From assembly GCA_037576195.1 (NCBI GenBank), contig CM075104.1, positions 22,832,211 to 22,896,210 on the forward strand: a stretch of 64,000 nucleotides of DNA, read 5' to 3'. How positions within the stretch are numbered: position 1 is the stretch's first letter; every line of letters begins with the position of its first letter. Below the pieces are notes generated by a model, which was not told the DNA's origin, ran no database searches, and was given only the letters and a program-made list of their open reading frames with translations. The position numbers were made by a program, and so were the translations under genes. Shown here in pieces: positions 22,085 to 34,070 of this stretch. This DNA comes from Phytoseiulus persimilis. Lineage: Eukaryota; Arthropoda; Arachnida; Mesostigmata; Phytoseiidae.

Positions 22085-25000
22085 AAGAATCATCATAGCT
22101 AGTAGGCCTGTTCCCGGGGTGAAACCGGAGCTGACCACCCGAACTTGATCGGCCTTGTCTCGGGACATCCGTTGCGTCGATTGCCCGAAGGGATTGGAAG
22201 CCTTCCCCACTTCCGACGTAGCGTCACTGCCGCTGCCCTGAGCAAGGAGGCCGTGTCGATCACTCCGCCGTCTCTCCTTTGCAAGCGGAGTTGGCTGTAT
22301 TCATAAATATGAATGTATCCCCAGGAAGACGATTCCATAAATATGAATAGAGTCTTATTCATACGATTGGTCAAGAAACGAAGCTTGTGGATTTGTTTGA
22401 CACCCAGTCGAGCATTTTCGGCATCACCGATCGTCATGCGTTCCCCAGTTTTCCGCACCTATACGAGAAGCGGTTGGACTGGGGTGATTCTCGGAGCCGC
22501 AATAGATCCCACCTGTGAACAGCTCGTTCCTCGCGGTCGAGAGACTAACTGGCCCAAGTTTAGGCTCCGTGAAGACGCAGCTCTATGTGGGCTACGTGCC
22601 TGAATTCAAGAGTGTGGACTTGAATTTCATTCTCAGTGATTAGGACTGGAACTTTTTCCCACAGGGCATTTTTCCTACCTTGGTCAACGCCGAATCTCTG
22701 GAATTCAAATGGTTTCACGGCGAGTTCGCCCTCATCAATTATATTCACATGTTCAAATGATGCACTCCCATTTTTCGAAGCGAGCGAGCACTTGGAGACT
22801 CCATGAATACAGCAGCATCGGCTCAGTGTCCAGCTTGCACCTCCGAACTCGAATCCCGATCACTTGGAGGAGCGTTGAACGGGTTATGCCAGATATCGAG
22901 AATCGCTTCGTGGACGAGTTCATTTCCTAGACCTCGATAGGTGAATAATGCGTCGCACTGTTCCGATCTGGAGAGGACTTCTTAGCATAGAAGTTGATCC
23001 ACGAAAGGAGTTCACGTACGAAGACCAGTCACGAGACCTCTATCAGATTGCTCAATTGGCAACCTATCTTTTCGGGCCTGATCACTACCCTTCGGAACTC
23101 AGAGGGTCGGAGAGGGAGGGGAGGGTGGCGTATGTCTCCCAATATGCAGTGGGCTTTATTGCCGATTCGAGAACAGGTTCGCTCATCCAGGAGAAACGAA
23201 CAAATGGACTTCGATCTTTGTACATATTCATGGAATAACAGGCCTGTGTCGGATTGCGACTGAGTCACTCTAATGGAAGAGATCCGAAATCGTCTTCTCC
23301 ATGACGTCAGGGAAAAGAGCTCTGGTTCCCCCGAGCAAACTCAGGTTTGCCACCTCATCTGGTTTGGAGACAATGGTGGAACCAAGCTGTTCTCCGGTGC
23401 ACGTGAGTGGAAGACTCCCGGAGTAGAATTGAACCGGCCCCATGGGGTATGTATGATTCCATCGGGAGTTGGTCGGTGGCCCACCCCGGAGGAGTCTCCC
23501 CAGAACTCAGTCGCTCTGTTTTCGAAAATTGAGCCGTTGGATATAATGTACGGCCATGATCAACTGATTCCTCGTAATTGGAAGGGCCCATGGCAATTCT
23601 CCGCTAGCGGTGAAGTGGAACCATGTTTAAGTGGGATAGACACCCTACGAGGGTATACGGTGCTGCTGCTCGATCAGATGCCTCGAGGCGGCTTCCAAAT
23701 TGATATCCCTTCGTCCGAAGCTCATATCCGACTCCATTTCCGGCAAGTAAAGCCAGGAGTCCTTGGTGGAACCTTGCTTCTGAGGAGTGGCACTGCCGTA
23801 TCGCAAGCCGACTCGTGGTCCAGCTGACTCCACGACGCGATACGGCGATACGATTCGGATTCAGACGAAGTCTCGATTTCGCGCGTTCGAAGCTCCAAGA
23901 GGAGAGCATGGGGAGGCATCGCAACTGTCGAACGGATTCTGGAAGTCGAAGTCCTCCAAAGTTCCATAATTCGCTTGCAGTCGAGCATGATGGAGGGGGA
24001 ACTTGTGAAATAAGATGGGTTTCACGTTCGCCACTCCGGAAATTCGAAGCATGATCTGAAGATTGGATGTTGTAATCATGAGAAAACTTGTTCAAGTCAC
24101 GTCTGAGGGGGAAATGGAGAAATCAAATGACGCAATTACTTGCAAAGCTACCTCGCGATAAACATCAGGGGAACGGATGGAGGTGGACAGCTTACCCGCC
24201 ATGCGAGTTAGCTCGAATAGATCACACTTCTGGTCCTTGTCGCTGACGGAGCCGAGCGAGAACTGCATTCATCGATTCGTGGAGAGAGCAACGACCGATT
24301 CTTCTTCCCAGGAGGACACCGAACACTATATCTAGTTGGAAGGAAGGGATTTGAATAATGCGATCTATAACGCTCCGGTCATTGTACTTGCTCGTCAGTT
24401 CCTCGCCTCGCGTGAAAGCCACAGCCACGCAACAGCTCTTCAGGGGCGGAAAATACGGCTCGGTGTTCCCCGTTCTGCTTGTCAAAACTCGATTGGGCTC
24501 TAGTCTGTCCTACACTAGATTCCTCGTCTCGCCGAGGATTCAATCTCGTGGAAACTGCATCGGAACGAGCTGTCGCAGCAGATGGAGAAATCCCTTCGAG
24601 AAGTATCGAGCCCTCAACGAGAAGTTGACGTTGGAAACGTTGATCCAAATATGAGAGAGAACAGTGTCGAGTGTCACGTCCCGCCGCAAAACAGTTGCGT
24701 TCGTTAGATCGGAAAACATATCTTCCCGCCGTTCGATGAGAATCGAAGACGTCAGCTGAATTTTAAAAATATTCAAACACCAGAGGACCCTAGCCGCGTT
24801 TCTTTGTCCTCCTTCTCCGATCTGACTCCGGATGGTATTACCTTGTCTGACTGTTCCGCGGAGCTATGTGCCCATCTGTGCGGTCGTTATTTGCTCCGAA
24901 TCGTAAGCGTAGCCTGGAACTTTGGGCGTCTTTTCGAAATTATCCCCTCCTAGGAACGTATGAGGTTCGAGCGATTGAAGGTATAATTTCGAAAAATCAC

Positions 25001-26532
25001 CGAAACTCCCAGGCACCAAACATGAGGCACCTGTACTTCAGTGAAGATGCTCGGGGTTGCCGACGAGCGATTTCGAAGAACACAAACAAGCCGACTGTTC
25101 TACAAGATAGGGCACCGTTCCCGAGGAACATCCGGAAGTATTGATGCGAGCTTATGGTGCACGAATTACTCCGCTTCTGATCGCGAATTCGACGGCATGA
25201 ACGCTCATGTGGACTTCCCGGAGCACTGAAGACTGTACGACCATCGAGTCGCGATTTTTTATTCTCATGTTGATCCCGTATGACAGCTGAGACGTCGCGC
25301 TCACGCTTATGTCAGAAACATCTAGATTAGTCGGTAAGCTTCACCCGGAGGTCGTCTGAGTGGCGGCTCAATCACTGTCGATCTGTGGTCTGATGAAGAA
25401 TTTGCGGTGTTGCAGGGTTCGACATGTGGCTGTACCTGAGACGACCGCGATTGGAAGGCTTTTAGTAACATTCTAACTTTCTCTACCATGTCGCAATTCC
25501 ATACTCTGGTGTCAAGGACTCGCTAAACTCTCATCTCTAAGGAAGCATTTGAAGTTCTGGTCTCCGACTGCATCGGAAAGATCCCAGACTCGGGGCACTC
25601 ACCCAGAAGAAATGCGATGCAGAGAGTCAAAAATAGAATCCGCATTGTTGAAATGCGGGCCGACCCAAAGTGAACCAACTGAGCCCGTTGAGAGAAAAAC
25701 CGATCTTATAGAGTAAGGCTTCCCGTGTCGTGACTCACGTCTCTCGACTAAACGTCCATGCGATTTTAAGACATTTAAGAAAAGGCTCGTTAATCGACGT
25801 CATTCTGGATATGAACGGAAATTATAATCTCACTGTTGTTCAACAGACAGACGACTGGAACTTTCGCTTTCGAGCCTCACCGGATCTGTTTTTTGGAGTT
25901 TCGGAATCCTGACTCGGCGAGATGGTTCACGAGACTTGGAATCAGGTCCACTCCCACCGCCACAAGTTGCGGAGACAGATGAACTCGAAATGGAGGGAAA
26001 CTGACGAGACGGACGGCCTCAGAAGAGTTGCCTCTCAGCGCGGTTACGCAGATACACCAATCAAGAGCCGCGTAAAGTGAGTGGACAATACTGCAAATGG
26101 CACGCCGTCCATCAGTGAGTTGTGCGTGATGAGAACTGGGCTCGACCGGTGGCTCACAGAAGAGCTCGCTACGACGACGATTAGGAGTCCACCAAGTCAG
26201 CCTGATGACAACTCTTCCGACACGAAAAAACTAATTGAGTAGTTCGCCAGAATTTCGCACCTTTGCGTGGTCAATGCCACCGGACCACATGACGACGACT
26301 GAGCTCCAAGTGAGTTCGGTGGTCGTTACCAAAGATGGTCACGTTCTGGAAATTCCGTCCGCTATTGAAAAAATAGAGTGAATCTTCAAGCACCAGTTCC
26401 ACACGCATCAGATGCGGATCAGGCCTGTGCGAAGTGAGCTCGCGGAGTCTTCCTTCACAACCTCGAGAACATCTGTTCGTGTGCTGGACCTATCTTTGTT
26501 TTTTCATCTCCATTTCCTGCTTTCAGTCTTAC
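22085..26532. other. Unassigned 4.4 kb stretch
   Basis: A plus-strand frame at 23273-23827 is open for 184 codons from ATG. It has no signal peptide, no membrane segment and no known motif, and a minus-strand frame of similar length overlaps it. A protein-like frame near 22580-22660 and another after a good acceptor at about 22667 do not join in phase. Near 22300-22350, CATAAATATGAAT occurs twice about 30 bp apart. No gene is called. Confidence 0.3.
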
Positions 26533-27171
26533 CTACGTCGGCAAGACAAACAGCACCCGTTAACGAACCGAGAGTAGAGAGCCATCAGCAGGAGCACAAC
26601 GACCGAGAAGAGCGATTGCTGTGAAGAGCACAAGCCTTCGATTCGAGCAATGTGCAACACAGTCTCAAGTTCCTCAAAGTAACGAGGCCCGATTTTCTGG
26701 GAGTCCTTAGCTCGCCACTCGACCAATAATTCGTTCTTCTCCCACGAGTCGAAGCAGCGTTTTAGCGATCCCGGAAGCCGGATCATGAAGCGTTTTGAAG
26801 AAGAGCCCCTTGAGCTAGAACCTAGCATCCGACACAGCGAACCTCTAGTTCTCTTCTCTACACGGACATGAATTCCCACTCCAAGCGCTGTCCGTGGTCT
26901 GAGAAGTTTTTTGGTCCCTCTCCGCACCAAACAGAACGCTGCAGATGTCCAGACACAGGAGTAGAAAAAAAAAACAAAGCAGAATGTTCTGCCAGGCAAG
27001 TTTCAAGGTACACGGTTGAGAGGATGTTTTTTTTTTCTTCCCGGAGATCATCTCTCGGACGATTTCGGCGAGTTCATACAGCATTTCGTTGATGTGCGAG
27101 GCTCGCTGACCCTTGCGGAGTCCTCCTCCGGTTGCCTGCTGAATGGCAAACCCGCGAGTCTGCGGAGCCAT
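26533..27171 (-). CDS. Tentative 5' exons of an unrecognised gene
   Basis: Exon 1 (27171-27014) begins at an ATG with a good context and encodes a compact start (RGFAIQQATGGGLRKG, INEMLYELAEIVREMI) followed by a lysine run. After a 199-bp intron, an exon at 26814-26533 keeps phase, stays open for 93 codons (with KRCFDSWEKNELLVEW and PRYFEELETVLHIARIEG) and ends at a strong GTAAGA donor. Its last part is hydrophobic (SVVVLLLMALYSRF), possibly a membrane segment. No later exon was found. An alternative acceptor after ATCTGCAG would give a short tail ending in TAG instead. Confidence 0.28.
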
Positions 27172-28858
27172 CTTTCTTGAAAGCAGCAGCCGGGCGTTGG
27201 CGGCACACCTATCATTTTCTCAGAGTTGGGTAAGGTTCGGAGAGGCTTTCCTGAGTAGGAATGACTTTTCCTCTGCAGAGGAAAAAAACCGAGCACCCAG
27301 CATTCGGCTGATAAACTAGCGGACTTTGGCTTCCATCAATAAATACGAGCCTCTGCTCAATTGCTTCCCGAGGTTCGAGAAAGGAAGCTGTAAAGCATTA
27401 GGATTTCGACTCGGAGCATGTCAGGTCGTTGCTTCGGAAACGCGATTCTCCGACTAACCCTGTTGTGATCCCATCGCGAGCGGAGTCGCTCTTCCAGGAT
27501 TCAGCGTTGATCCCTTCATAACGAGCAGGGAAATACTCGGAACACGAGACCCGAGGAGTCGACGAAGTCGTCACAGTCGACCGAGCAAAAAATTAGGAAG
27601 TGCTGAACGGTCGAAGTTTTCTCCGGTAGTTCCCCTCCTAGAGGCACAGCGAAAGAGCGGGAAAACTTCTGGATTGGGTTCGGAATACGAAATTAGTTGC
27701 TTATTCGGCTGCGCGCCGGATCCTTTCTTCGAGGCTCTGTTCTCACAATGAGTGGTTCAGAGCGCTTTAAACATCGCAGCTGGCTGTTGAAAGAGGAAGA
27801 TCGCTATTGAAGAAAGAGTCTGAGCATAGAATGGAGTCGAAGATTCGATTTCGTTTTGCGGCGGATAGCTAATCGGCGAGACGAACGCCGTCGTCTACCT
27901 CCCTCCCCGATCCTGGAGGAGTCCTGAATACGCGTGGCTGCTTGGTTTGTCTCCCCCGATGTTTGATGCCGCGAAAAGATATTGGACGGGAGGTAGTCAA
28001 AACGCGAACTCGATGACCATCCGCCAGCAGGCACAAAAGCCGCTCACGTGGTTTCATCTGATCGACGGAACGATCGTTGGTTCGTTTTCCACCATATTGG
28101 AACGTCCCCCACTCGGCCGGAAAGAGTGTTCTGGACCACTGGTGGCAGCGGATTCAAAGAGTATGTCTCCAGCGGAAGCGGCTCCCCGAGAAAGCCATAA
28201 ATCGCTTTTGGAAGTTTGATATTATAGCTCCCCTGGAGAACTTTTTCCTCTCCCACGCACCTGTTCGGATATTGTGACGACGGATCGAAAGAGATTTATG
28301 AGGGTCAGACAGGTTATGAATCGATATTATTTTTCCAGAGTGACCCTCCTGTCCCGTTGGCTGTCCGCCCGCCTCTCTCCGTACGCTAAGCACCACTGAA
28401 CGCCACTGAAATAGGGTGCTGAGAGTGAAACAGAGCTCGCGAACGATCTCGGAGAGCTGTGCAGCAAAATCAGAAAGACAGGGAGAAAGAGCCCGTGCAT
28501 CATCGATTTACGGTCGCTTTCCGCTGCCGGAAGGTTGTAAAGTCCGAATGTTTCGAAGGGAAGTTTGCCATTTTTATGAGGAGCAGATTCCTGTGGCTGT
28601 CTGACAGCATTCTCATAAAAGTTTCTGCCCAGGAAGCGATCGCACTGTGAGCGACGAACTCGCGAACATACGTATAACATCAGGTTTTTGGGAACTGAAG
28701 CGAAATCTTCAAACGATGTCGCGTCTTGGGAACCGATCCGAATTCATGAGAATCATTCGACTGATTTCTCAAGAGGCTCGGCTTTAACGTTTTCGCTTCA
28801 CTGCGAGGCGTGCCGCCGAGATCATTTTCCGAGGAGAGAGTTTTTGTGGAGTACTTAC
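27172..28858. other. Unassigned stretch
   Basis: Open frames of 60-117 codons lie on both strands. Minus-strand segments near 28.1-28.6 kb could be further exons of the Kelch-like gene at 28.9 kb (for example one with FMAFSGSRF), but I could not join them in phase. Confidence 0.25.
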
Positions 28859-29372
28859 GGACGGAAGAACGATGTCAAATCGTTCCGCCAACCGGCGCAC
28901 AGATACACCTTGCCGGATGCAGGGTCCACGACTGAGGTCCCGACTCGAGGAGGCCGTCCATCTGGAGCCGACAGCTGCGTCTGATGCCCGGCCGTTTTGT
29001 GGAAGACTGGGACTCGCCAGGATGAAGTTTCTTCCATACCCTAGCCCACCCGAGATTATATGACCAAAAACTCTTCGCTGCCTCCATGGTATCTGTTGCA
29101 CTTCTGTGAGGTGCTTTTCGAAAGAGCTTGGAGTTAGGTCCTGGTTTCGGATTCTCAGACCCTAGTTCAGGTTCCGTTGCGATCACAAACTCCGAACAAG
29201 TTCGAATCCGCGGCTGAACTCTTTCCAGGGGTGAGAAACAGCAGGTTGCGAAACGATCAATGGTCGTGATATATGAGGCGGGAACGGGGCCATCCTTTGG
29301 AGTTTGTTTTGACCTTCCATCACGAGGAGTCGCTTCGTCGACTTGAAACCATAATAGCACGGTCAGCTCCAC
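28859..29372 (-). CDS. Tentative Kelch-like repeat exons
   Basis: A frame open from 29372 ends at 29040 in SFWSYNLGWAR before a gtatgg donor. A 65-bp intron (acceptor acgcag) leads in phase 0 to an exon at 28974-28859 that ends at a perfect GTAAGT donor. The joined segment has the spacing of a Kelch blade: FWSYN, a Trp, then GRPPRVGTS, VVDPASGKVYLCAGW and NDLTSFF. Muskelin and other beta-propeller Kelch proteins show this order. The usual Gly-Gly doublet is replaced by AG, and no complete propeller is assembled. Start and end of the gene are unknown. Confidence 0.28.
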
Positions 29373-32300
29373 TCATCGAGGCCAGACCGATCCGGGTGAT
29401 TCTGATGTAATGCCCCTCTACAGTTTGTGCTTTTGGGAGCATCCCATTGTGAGCAAGAAAGAGGCGAAAAAATCTATTAGCCTAATAAGAAAGGATGTCA
29501 GGACATGAGTCTCCCTTTGCCTTACCACGTCTCGAGGGACCGAACGCGACGAGAAGATCAAGAGAAAACTAGGCCGAGCGTCCGGCTGAGGAAGTATTAT
29601 AGAAGATGTTGTCCAACTGCTTGTGAGCTTGCTTTGCGGGTCGCCCTTCGTTTGCCAAATATCGACGTTTTCTCTTGATCAAGATCATGGTCATCGTCCA
29701 CGGCGAGCCAATCATCATCGTATTCGCTCTAACTGTGAATGTTGCCATGTCTTCGCGGGAGCTGCCGTTGTTGCAGGCACAATGTATCCGGGAATCTTAA
29801 CAGAGAATCGGCTATTGTTGGAATGTATTAGGGAATCATAACAAAGGGCTTGCGAGATCCGTGTTATCTGATATGCGTCTTTTGTGCGAGCGAAGGCTAT
29901 TCGTTGTATTGGTACCGTTCAACAGCGTCGTCGGCCGCATCGACAGGAGCACGGGTTGTCTATGATTGGGGGAACAAACTCCTAATACTTGCGCTGGAAT
30001 TCATTTCGACGAGTTGGATCTCGAACAACGATCGAATGTTCCTACAACAGTCATGCAAGTGAATGCATCCATTCTCTGTTGCAAGATTCGCAAGTCCGAT
30101 GCCGTTGCATCCGGAACACCCCGGTCTCTTCTTTGCTTGGACATTCTGAGCTGTTATTTCCCACAACCTTAATCTGGGTGCTGCGCAAGCGATTCCTCCG
30201 AGAACTATCGCAGAATCGAGTTTCTGGAACTTCTCGCGACAGTTTGTCAATGGGGAAGGAAATGGCCCCCGATCACGAAATATGGCGCCAGCTGATCAAT
30301 CTTGAGGGAACTTTAGTCGAGCCAATAGATACTGACGGGCTTTGAGCACGGTCTCGTGATGTTGAAGGGTGAACCTCCTACCCCGAAATTTGTCTCGAAG
30401 AACGGAAGGCTCGCTTGAGTTATATTTCGGAGCAAGGTGTTATTCTTTGAAAAATGAAACGAATCAAACTTTGAAGTGATTGCTCCGGCGCGCGCGAGGT
30501 TCGGTTCCGCAATTTCAAGCGGATATTGGGATCGTTTGACAAACGTCATGAGGAAATGGAGGGAAGAACGTGATTATAGATGGTCCTCATTTCGCATCAT
30601 TCCTCTTCATTCGAATAGAAGGCTCAACATGATCTCGATCGGCTTGAGTAGATAGCCTCCACGGAGACTGTCGTCTTCGTCTCTGGATTCGATCATCAGT
30701 GAGTCATTTTCTCTCACAGATCCACGAAACGGGATGATTTCAATCCATGGCGTCCACTTCCAACACTCTTTTGTTGTTCCCACACCACGAAATTACAACA
30801 TAACATTCCACGGCGTCCACTGTTCAAATCTGGCTCATCGGATGATGCATCTTTCACAGAGTTAGCGGTCGGAGGCATGGGCGATGAACTTGGAACCGAA
30901 CGAACGGTATTCCGCACGTCGCTTACGCGTTAGAATTTGCGTTGGAAAACAAACGTTGAGGATACGACGAAATGAACTTGGCCGACAAGCCGCAAATCAG
31001 CTACGTACTTCGATCACTCTGTGTCCGTTCTATCCATCTACAAGAATATATGATGCTGTTGTAGGGCTGCGTGAATGCGGACAGACAATGAGTGTGGTCA
31101 TGCACGTGAAACAATTGCGCAGCAAAGACTGATTAGTGCTCAACAATCTGACGCGGCTCACTCATTGGGTTTTTCCCTTTCAAAAGTAACGGATCATGAC
31201 TCATGAGGCTCCGGGAACCGCAACCATAGAAGTTCATAGCTGGGAGGTATGCAGAACCAAATGCCCACCTGGTTTCAGGACTTTGGGAAACCCTCTCTCG
31301 TGGTTTGCTCTGTTTAGATTGGCGATAAGTATCAGCCGGGCAGCTTCGGAGCGCACGACATGAAGAGCAGATGGAACTTCACGATTTGGGAGGACCTCCC
31401 TCTGTTCACCGCAGAGCGACCGTCCTTTCAAGCCGCGATGAGAATTTCGAGAGCCGACTCCAAAAGCTCGTTATCACTTTCTTTTCACAGCCGCCAGCTG
31501 AGATGAAATTTCGAGTTCTTCACTCTATATCTCCACGTCTGGAATCTTCCATCGGCTTCTTCCGCGGCGAGCCAGGTATTCATCTGTGAAGGGGACTATG
31601 GCACAAATGTTTGTTCACCGAAAAAAGCGCAGATTCAGCTAGTTAGCAAAAAGTACGGGCTTCATTACGTAACGAGCTCCTCTGACGAAACGCGGCCGTT
31701 CCTCGACTCCTCGGCAAAGTTATAGGGCCTGTCTGTTGCCACAGTTGCCGTGCGACCGACGAGAATAAACTTTTGTGTTTGAAGTTCTCTGGTGCTTGAA
31801 CGGTTCACTTATTTAATTGGTGACAGTATTGGCCCTAATTTGGGTTGTTCACACCGCAACTCTAATTGCCCTCGTTTCTCTACGAGAGGAAACAGCCGTC
31901 CTCTCATTTGCTATGAGACACATCGTTCGAGTCCGCTGCCTGTGTGAATGCGAAGAAAAACCCGAACGTAGACGAAATGTGAGGGAACTTGGGCGAGGAG
32001 GATTTTGCACAGCCGAGTCGTGAACGTTATGGAACCTACGGAACGAGAAGAGCCGCTCGAGCCAGCGCACGAAATATTTTTTGCTGTGCCCCAACGGATG
32101 AAGCTGTGATCGTTATCTGCACGGAAAGAGCTTTTTGGTTAACTGCCGCGTTGAGTGAGATAGAACGCCCGCAGCGATCCATCATTGCAAATAATATACT
32201 AGGCTGGATCTGCGCATCCACAAGCCGGGTTCATCATAGTCAGCCAGCCAGCCACGCGGGCAAGCTTTTGACTTCGCGGCTCCGCGACCTCGAGTCTGCA

Positions 32301-33090
32301 AGAACAAGAGCAGCAGCGTCACGTGAATGCGGATTCCCTGTTCTTTCTTCCATCGAAGCGATGGTGGAGAAATGAGCTCGCCTCCACAAATATCCTCCGA
32401 ACCGATGCGCCAGAACCGATCAATACAGAAGTTGACACATGAGCTCTATCTTGATGATATAGGAGTCTCTGATGCCACGTCATCACGTAACGAACGGTTC
32501 TCATCTGACACTATTGCTCGCTCGTTTCCGTGATGGACGAACAGAGTAATCAAAAGTCTCCGAATCATCGACACAAGCGGTTCATCAAAGTTTGTCACAC
32601 TCATGAGAGATCTGACACACAACGGCAATCATCCGAGCAGCTCGATATGAAAGAAATGGACGTACTCTCATCAGTGAGTTTCGGCTTCCGTGAATTATTT
32701 CACCGAGGTAACTCACGAATGGGGAGTCCACATCCACAACGTCGCAGTTCAGGTTCTCGAGTTTCGAGAGAACTATAGGCTGCTCCCCAAAGGGGGGGGG
32801 GGGCGAGTGCCTGGGCCTTTTACATGGAAGCCTCGTTGGCTGAAGCGGATACAACTCAGCCCCGAGCTTTGTACGATGATTTTTTTTGTGTGTTGTGCAC
32901 AGCGAACCTCGAGACTACTGATACGAACTTCATACCTGAGCGGAAACCTCTAGAGCTCTGATTTCTCGTCACGCTCCGGGCTATTAGAATCTTTGGAAGA
33001 AATCCTGGAATCAGGGGAATTCACGATTTTTGAGTTGACGACTAATCCTGATCCGAGAGCACAGCGAGTCGAAGAGACGGAGTGTCTGCA
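29373..33090. other. Unassigned 3.7 kb stretch with a short degenerate tandem repeat
   Basis: No recognisable gene. The longest open frames are about 120-128 codons (29989-30345 and 31989-32375, plus strand), each overlapped by protein-like frames on the other strand. Confidence 0.3.
29781..29846. repeat. Two-copy degenerate tandem repeat, period 41 bp
   Basis: A 25-bp block starting AATGTATCCGGGAATC at 29781 recurs at 29822 with 21 of 25 matches. It is an isolated duplication, not obviously part of a longer satellite. Confidence 0.6.
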
Positions 33091-33104
33091 GGTTACAAGG
33101 GTCC
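33091..33104. repeat. Target-site duplication, left copy
   Basis: GGTTACAAGGGTCC, identical to 33356-33369 at the other end of the SINE-like insertion. Confidence 0.8.
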
Positions 33105-33355
33105 GCTCGCTGGCCGGGTGGCATAAACCAACACTGGGTGCCACGCTAAGCTAGCAATTGCGGGATAAAAATCTTTCTTATGTGGTAAATAGAGGATTTA
33201 ATTCATATCAGAATTGAATCCGAACCATCTTAAGACCCAAGCCCACCGCCCGCAATGGGATTTGCGAGGCGATAGGGAGTGTTACTGAAGCAATACTCCG
33301 GTGATTCCGGTGCACTCCTGAGGGCTGGCTGAGAGGTTCAGCCGAAAAACAAAAA
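33105..33355 (+). mobile_element. SINE-like retroposed element with A-rich tail
   Basis: The 251-bp unit lies between two exact 14-bp direct repeats and ends in an A-rich tail (33345-33355, AAAAACAAAAA) immediately before the right copy. This is the signature of LINE-mediated target-primed retroposition. It encodes no protein. The head contains TGGCCGGGTGG (33111-33121), close to a tRNA-type A box, and GAATTGAATCC (33211-33221) loosely resembles a B box, though 100 bp is a wide spacing. A tRNA-derived SINE is therefore likely but not proved. The element ends 57 bp before the ATG of the next candidate gene. Confidence 0.7.
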
Positions 33356-33369
33356 GGTTACAAGGGTCC
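33356..33369. repeat. Target-site duplication, right copy
   Basis: Exact repeat of 33091-33104, directly following the A-rich tail. Confidence 0.8.
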
Positions 33370-33412
33370 ATCTGAAAAAGTTGTTCTACTCTTCCTCAGT
33401 TCGGACATTCGG

Positions 33413-34070
33413 ATGTCCTCGCTTTTTTTTCGGAGCGTCGTTTGGCTTCAATGGAACTTGGACCCAGGTGCGCGGGTGTGGAATTGCCTGCTTTCAATGT
33501 TGCAGGTCGGTCCGTCGGTCGACCCGCCTTTCCGTGCTTGCGGACAGCTTGATTGCTTTTCCCCTTTCCGCCAGCAGCTCTCTATATGGTCACAGGAAAC
33601 AGAGCCCCCTTTCTCTCTCCTCCCCCGTTATCCTCGCTTTCCTCCCCAGATTTGAATCCGTCAGCCCAGACCCGGGTAAGGAAAGAATCCAAGAGTGTCG
33701 CAGCAGAGCTCTACAAGAGGCACGAAAACATGCTAGTCGAAGAGAACTGGTCTGCTCAAGCATCGAGACGAACTTTCGATCACAGAGCGAGAGAAAAATC
33801 GGGAAGGCCGATTGAAGAGGGAGTTGACGAGCCAGGAACGACTCCGACGGTTCGAGGCCCGTCTCTCGCTCCGTCAAATGGAGAACTTCAAGTGAGATCG
33901 AAAAGAGGGCTCCGCATCGCCACGTCAAGATTCAATCTCCATTTTCCGGAATTCCGAGTTCCGGAGGAGGCTGTTTTCAATTCACAAGTACTCCACTGGT
34001 GCCCAGCTACAACTTCGAGGACCAGAGCCTCCTCCGGTGTTGGTGGCGCGGAAGCCTCCCAGAAGACTAA
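33413..34070 (+). CDS. Candidate four-exon protein with a charged helical middle
   Basis: Exons 33413-33467 (donor gtgcgc), 33650-33675 (acceptor tttcctccccag, donor gtaagg), 33737-33891 (donor gtgaga) and 33989-34070 (TAA) join in phase to 105 residues. The introns are 182, 61 and 97 bp, in the range of the secure genes. The third exon is a charged helix, probably a coiled coil (HRDELSITEREKNRE, RLKRELTSQERLRRFEARL). A TCAGTT initiator-like motif (A at 33398) lies just 15 bp before the ATG. No family is recognised. A single 197-codon frame (33553-34146) reads through the same region and is the main competing explanation. The acceptors of exons 3 and 4 lack strong pyrimidine tracts. Confidence 0.35.

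Noticed and set aside
23273..23827. 184-codon plus-strand open frame
   Set aside because: No motif, no splice partner and a comparable frame on the other strand; about this many long frames are expected by chance.
26965..27036. A10 and T10 runs 52 bp apart, considered as a retroposon end
   Set aside because: No flanking target-site duplication is visible. The T run encodes the lysine run of a candidate minus-strand exon, and the A run lies in its intron.
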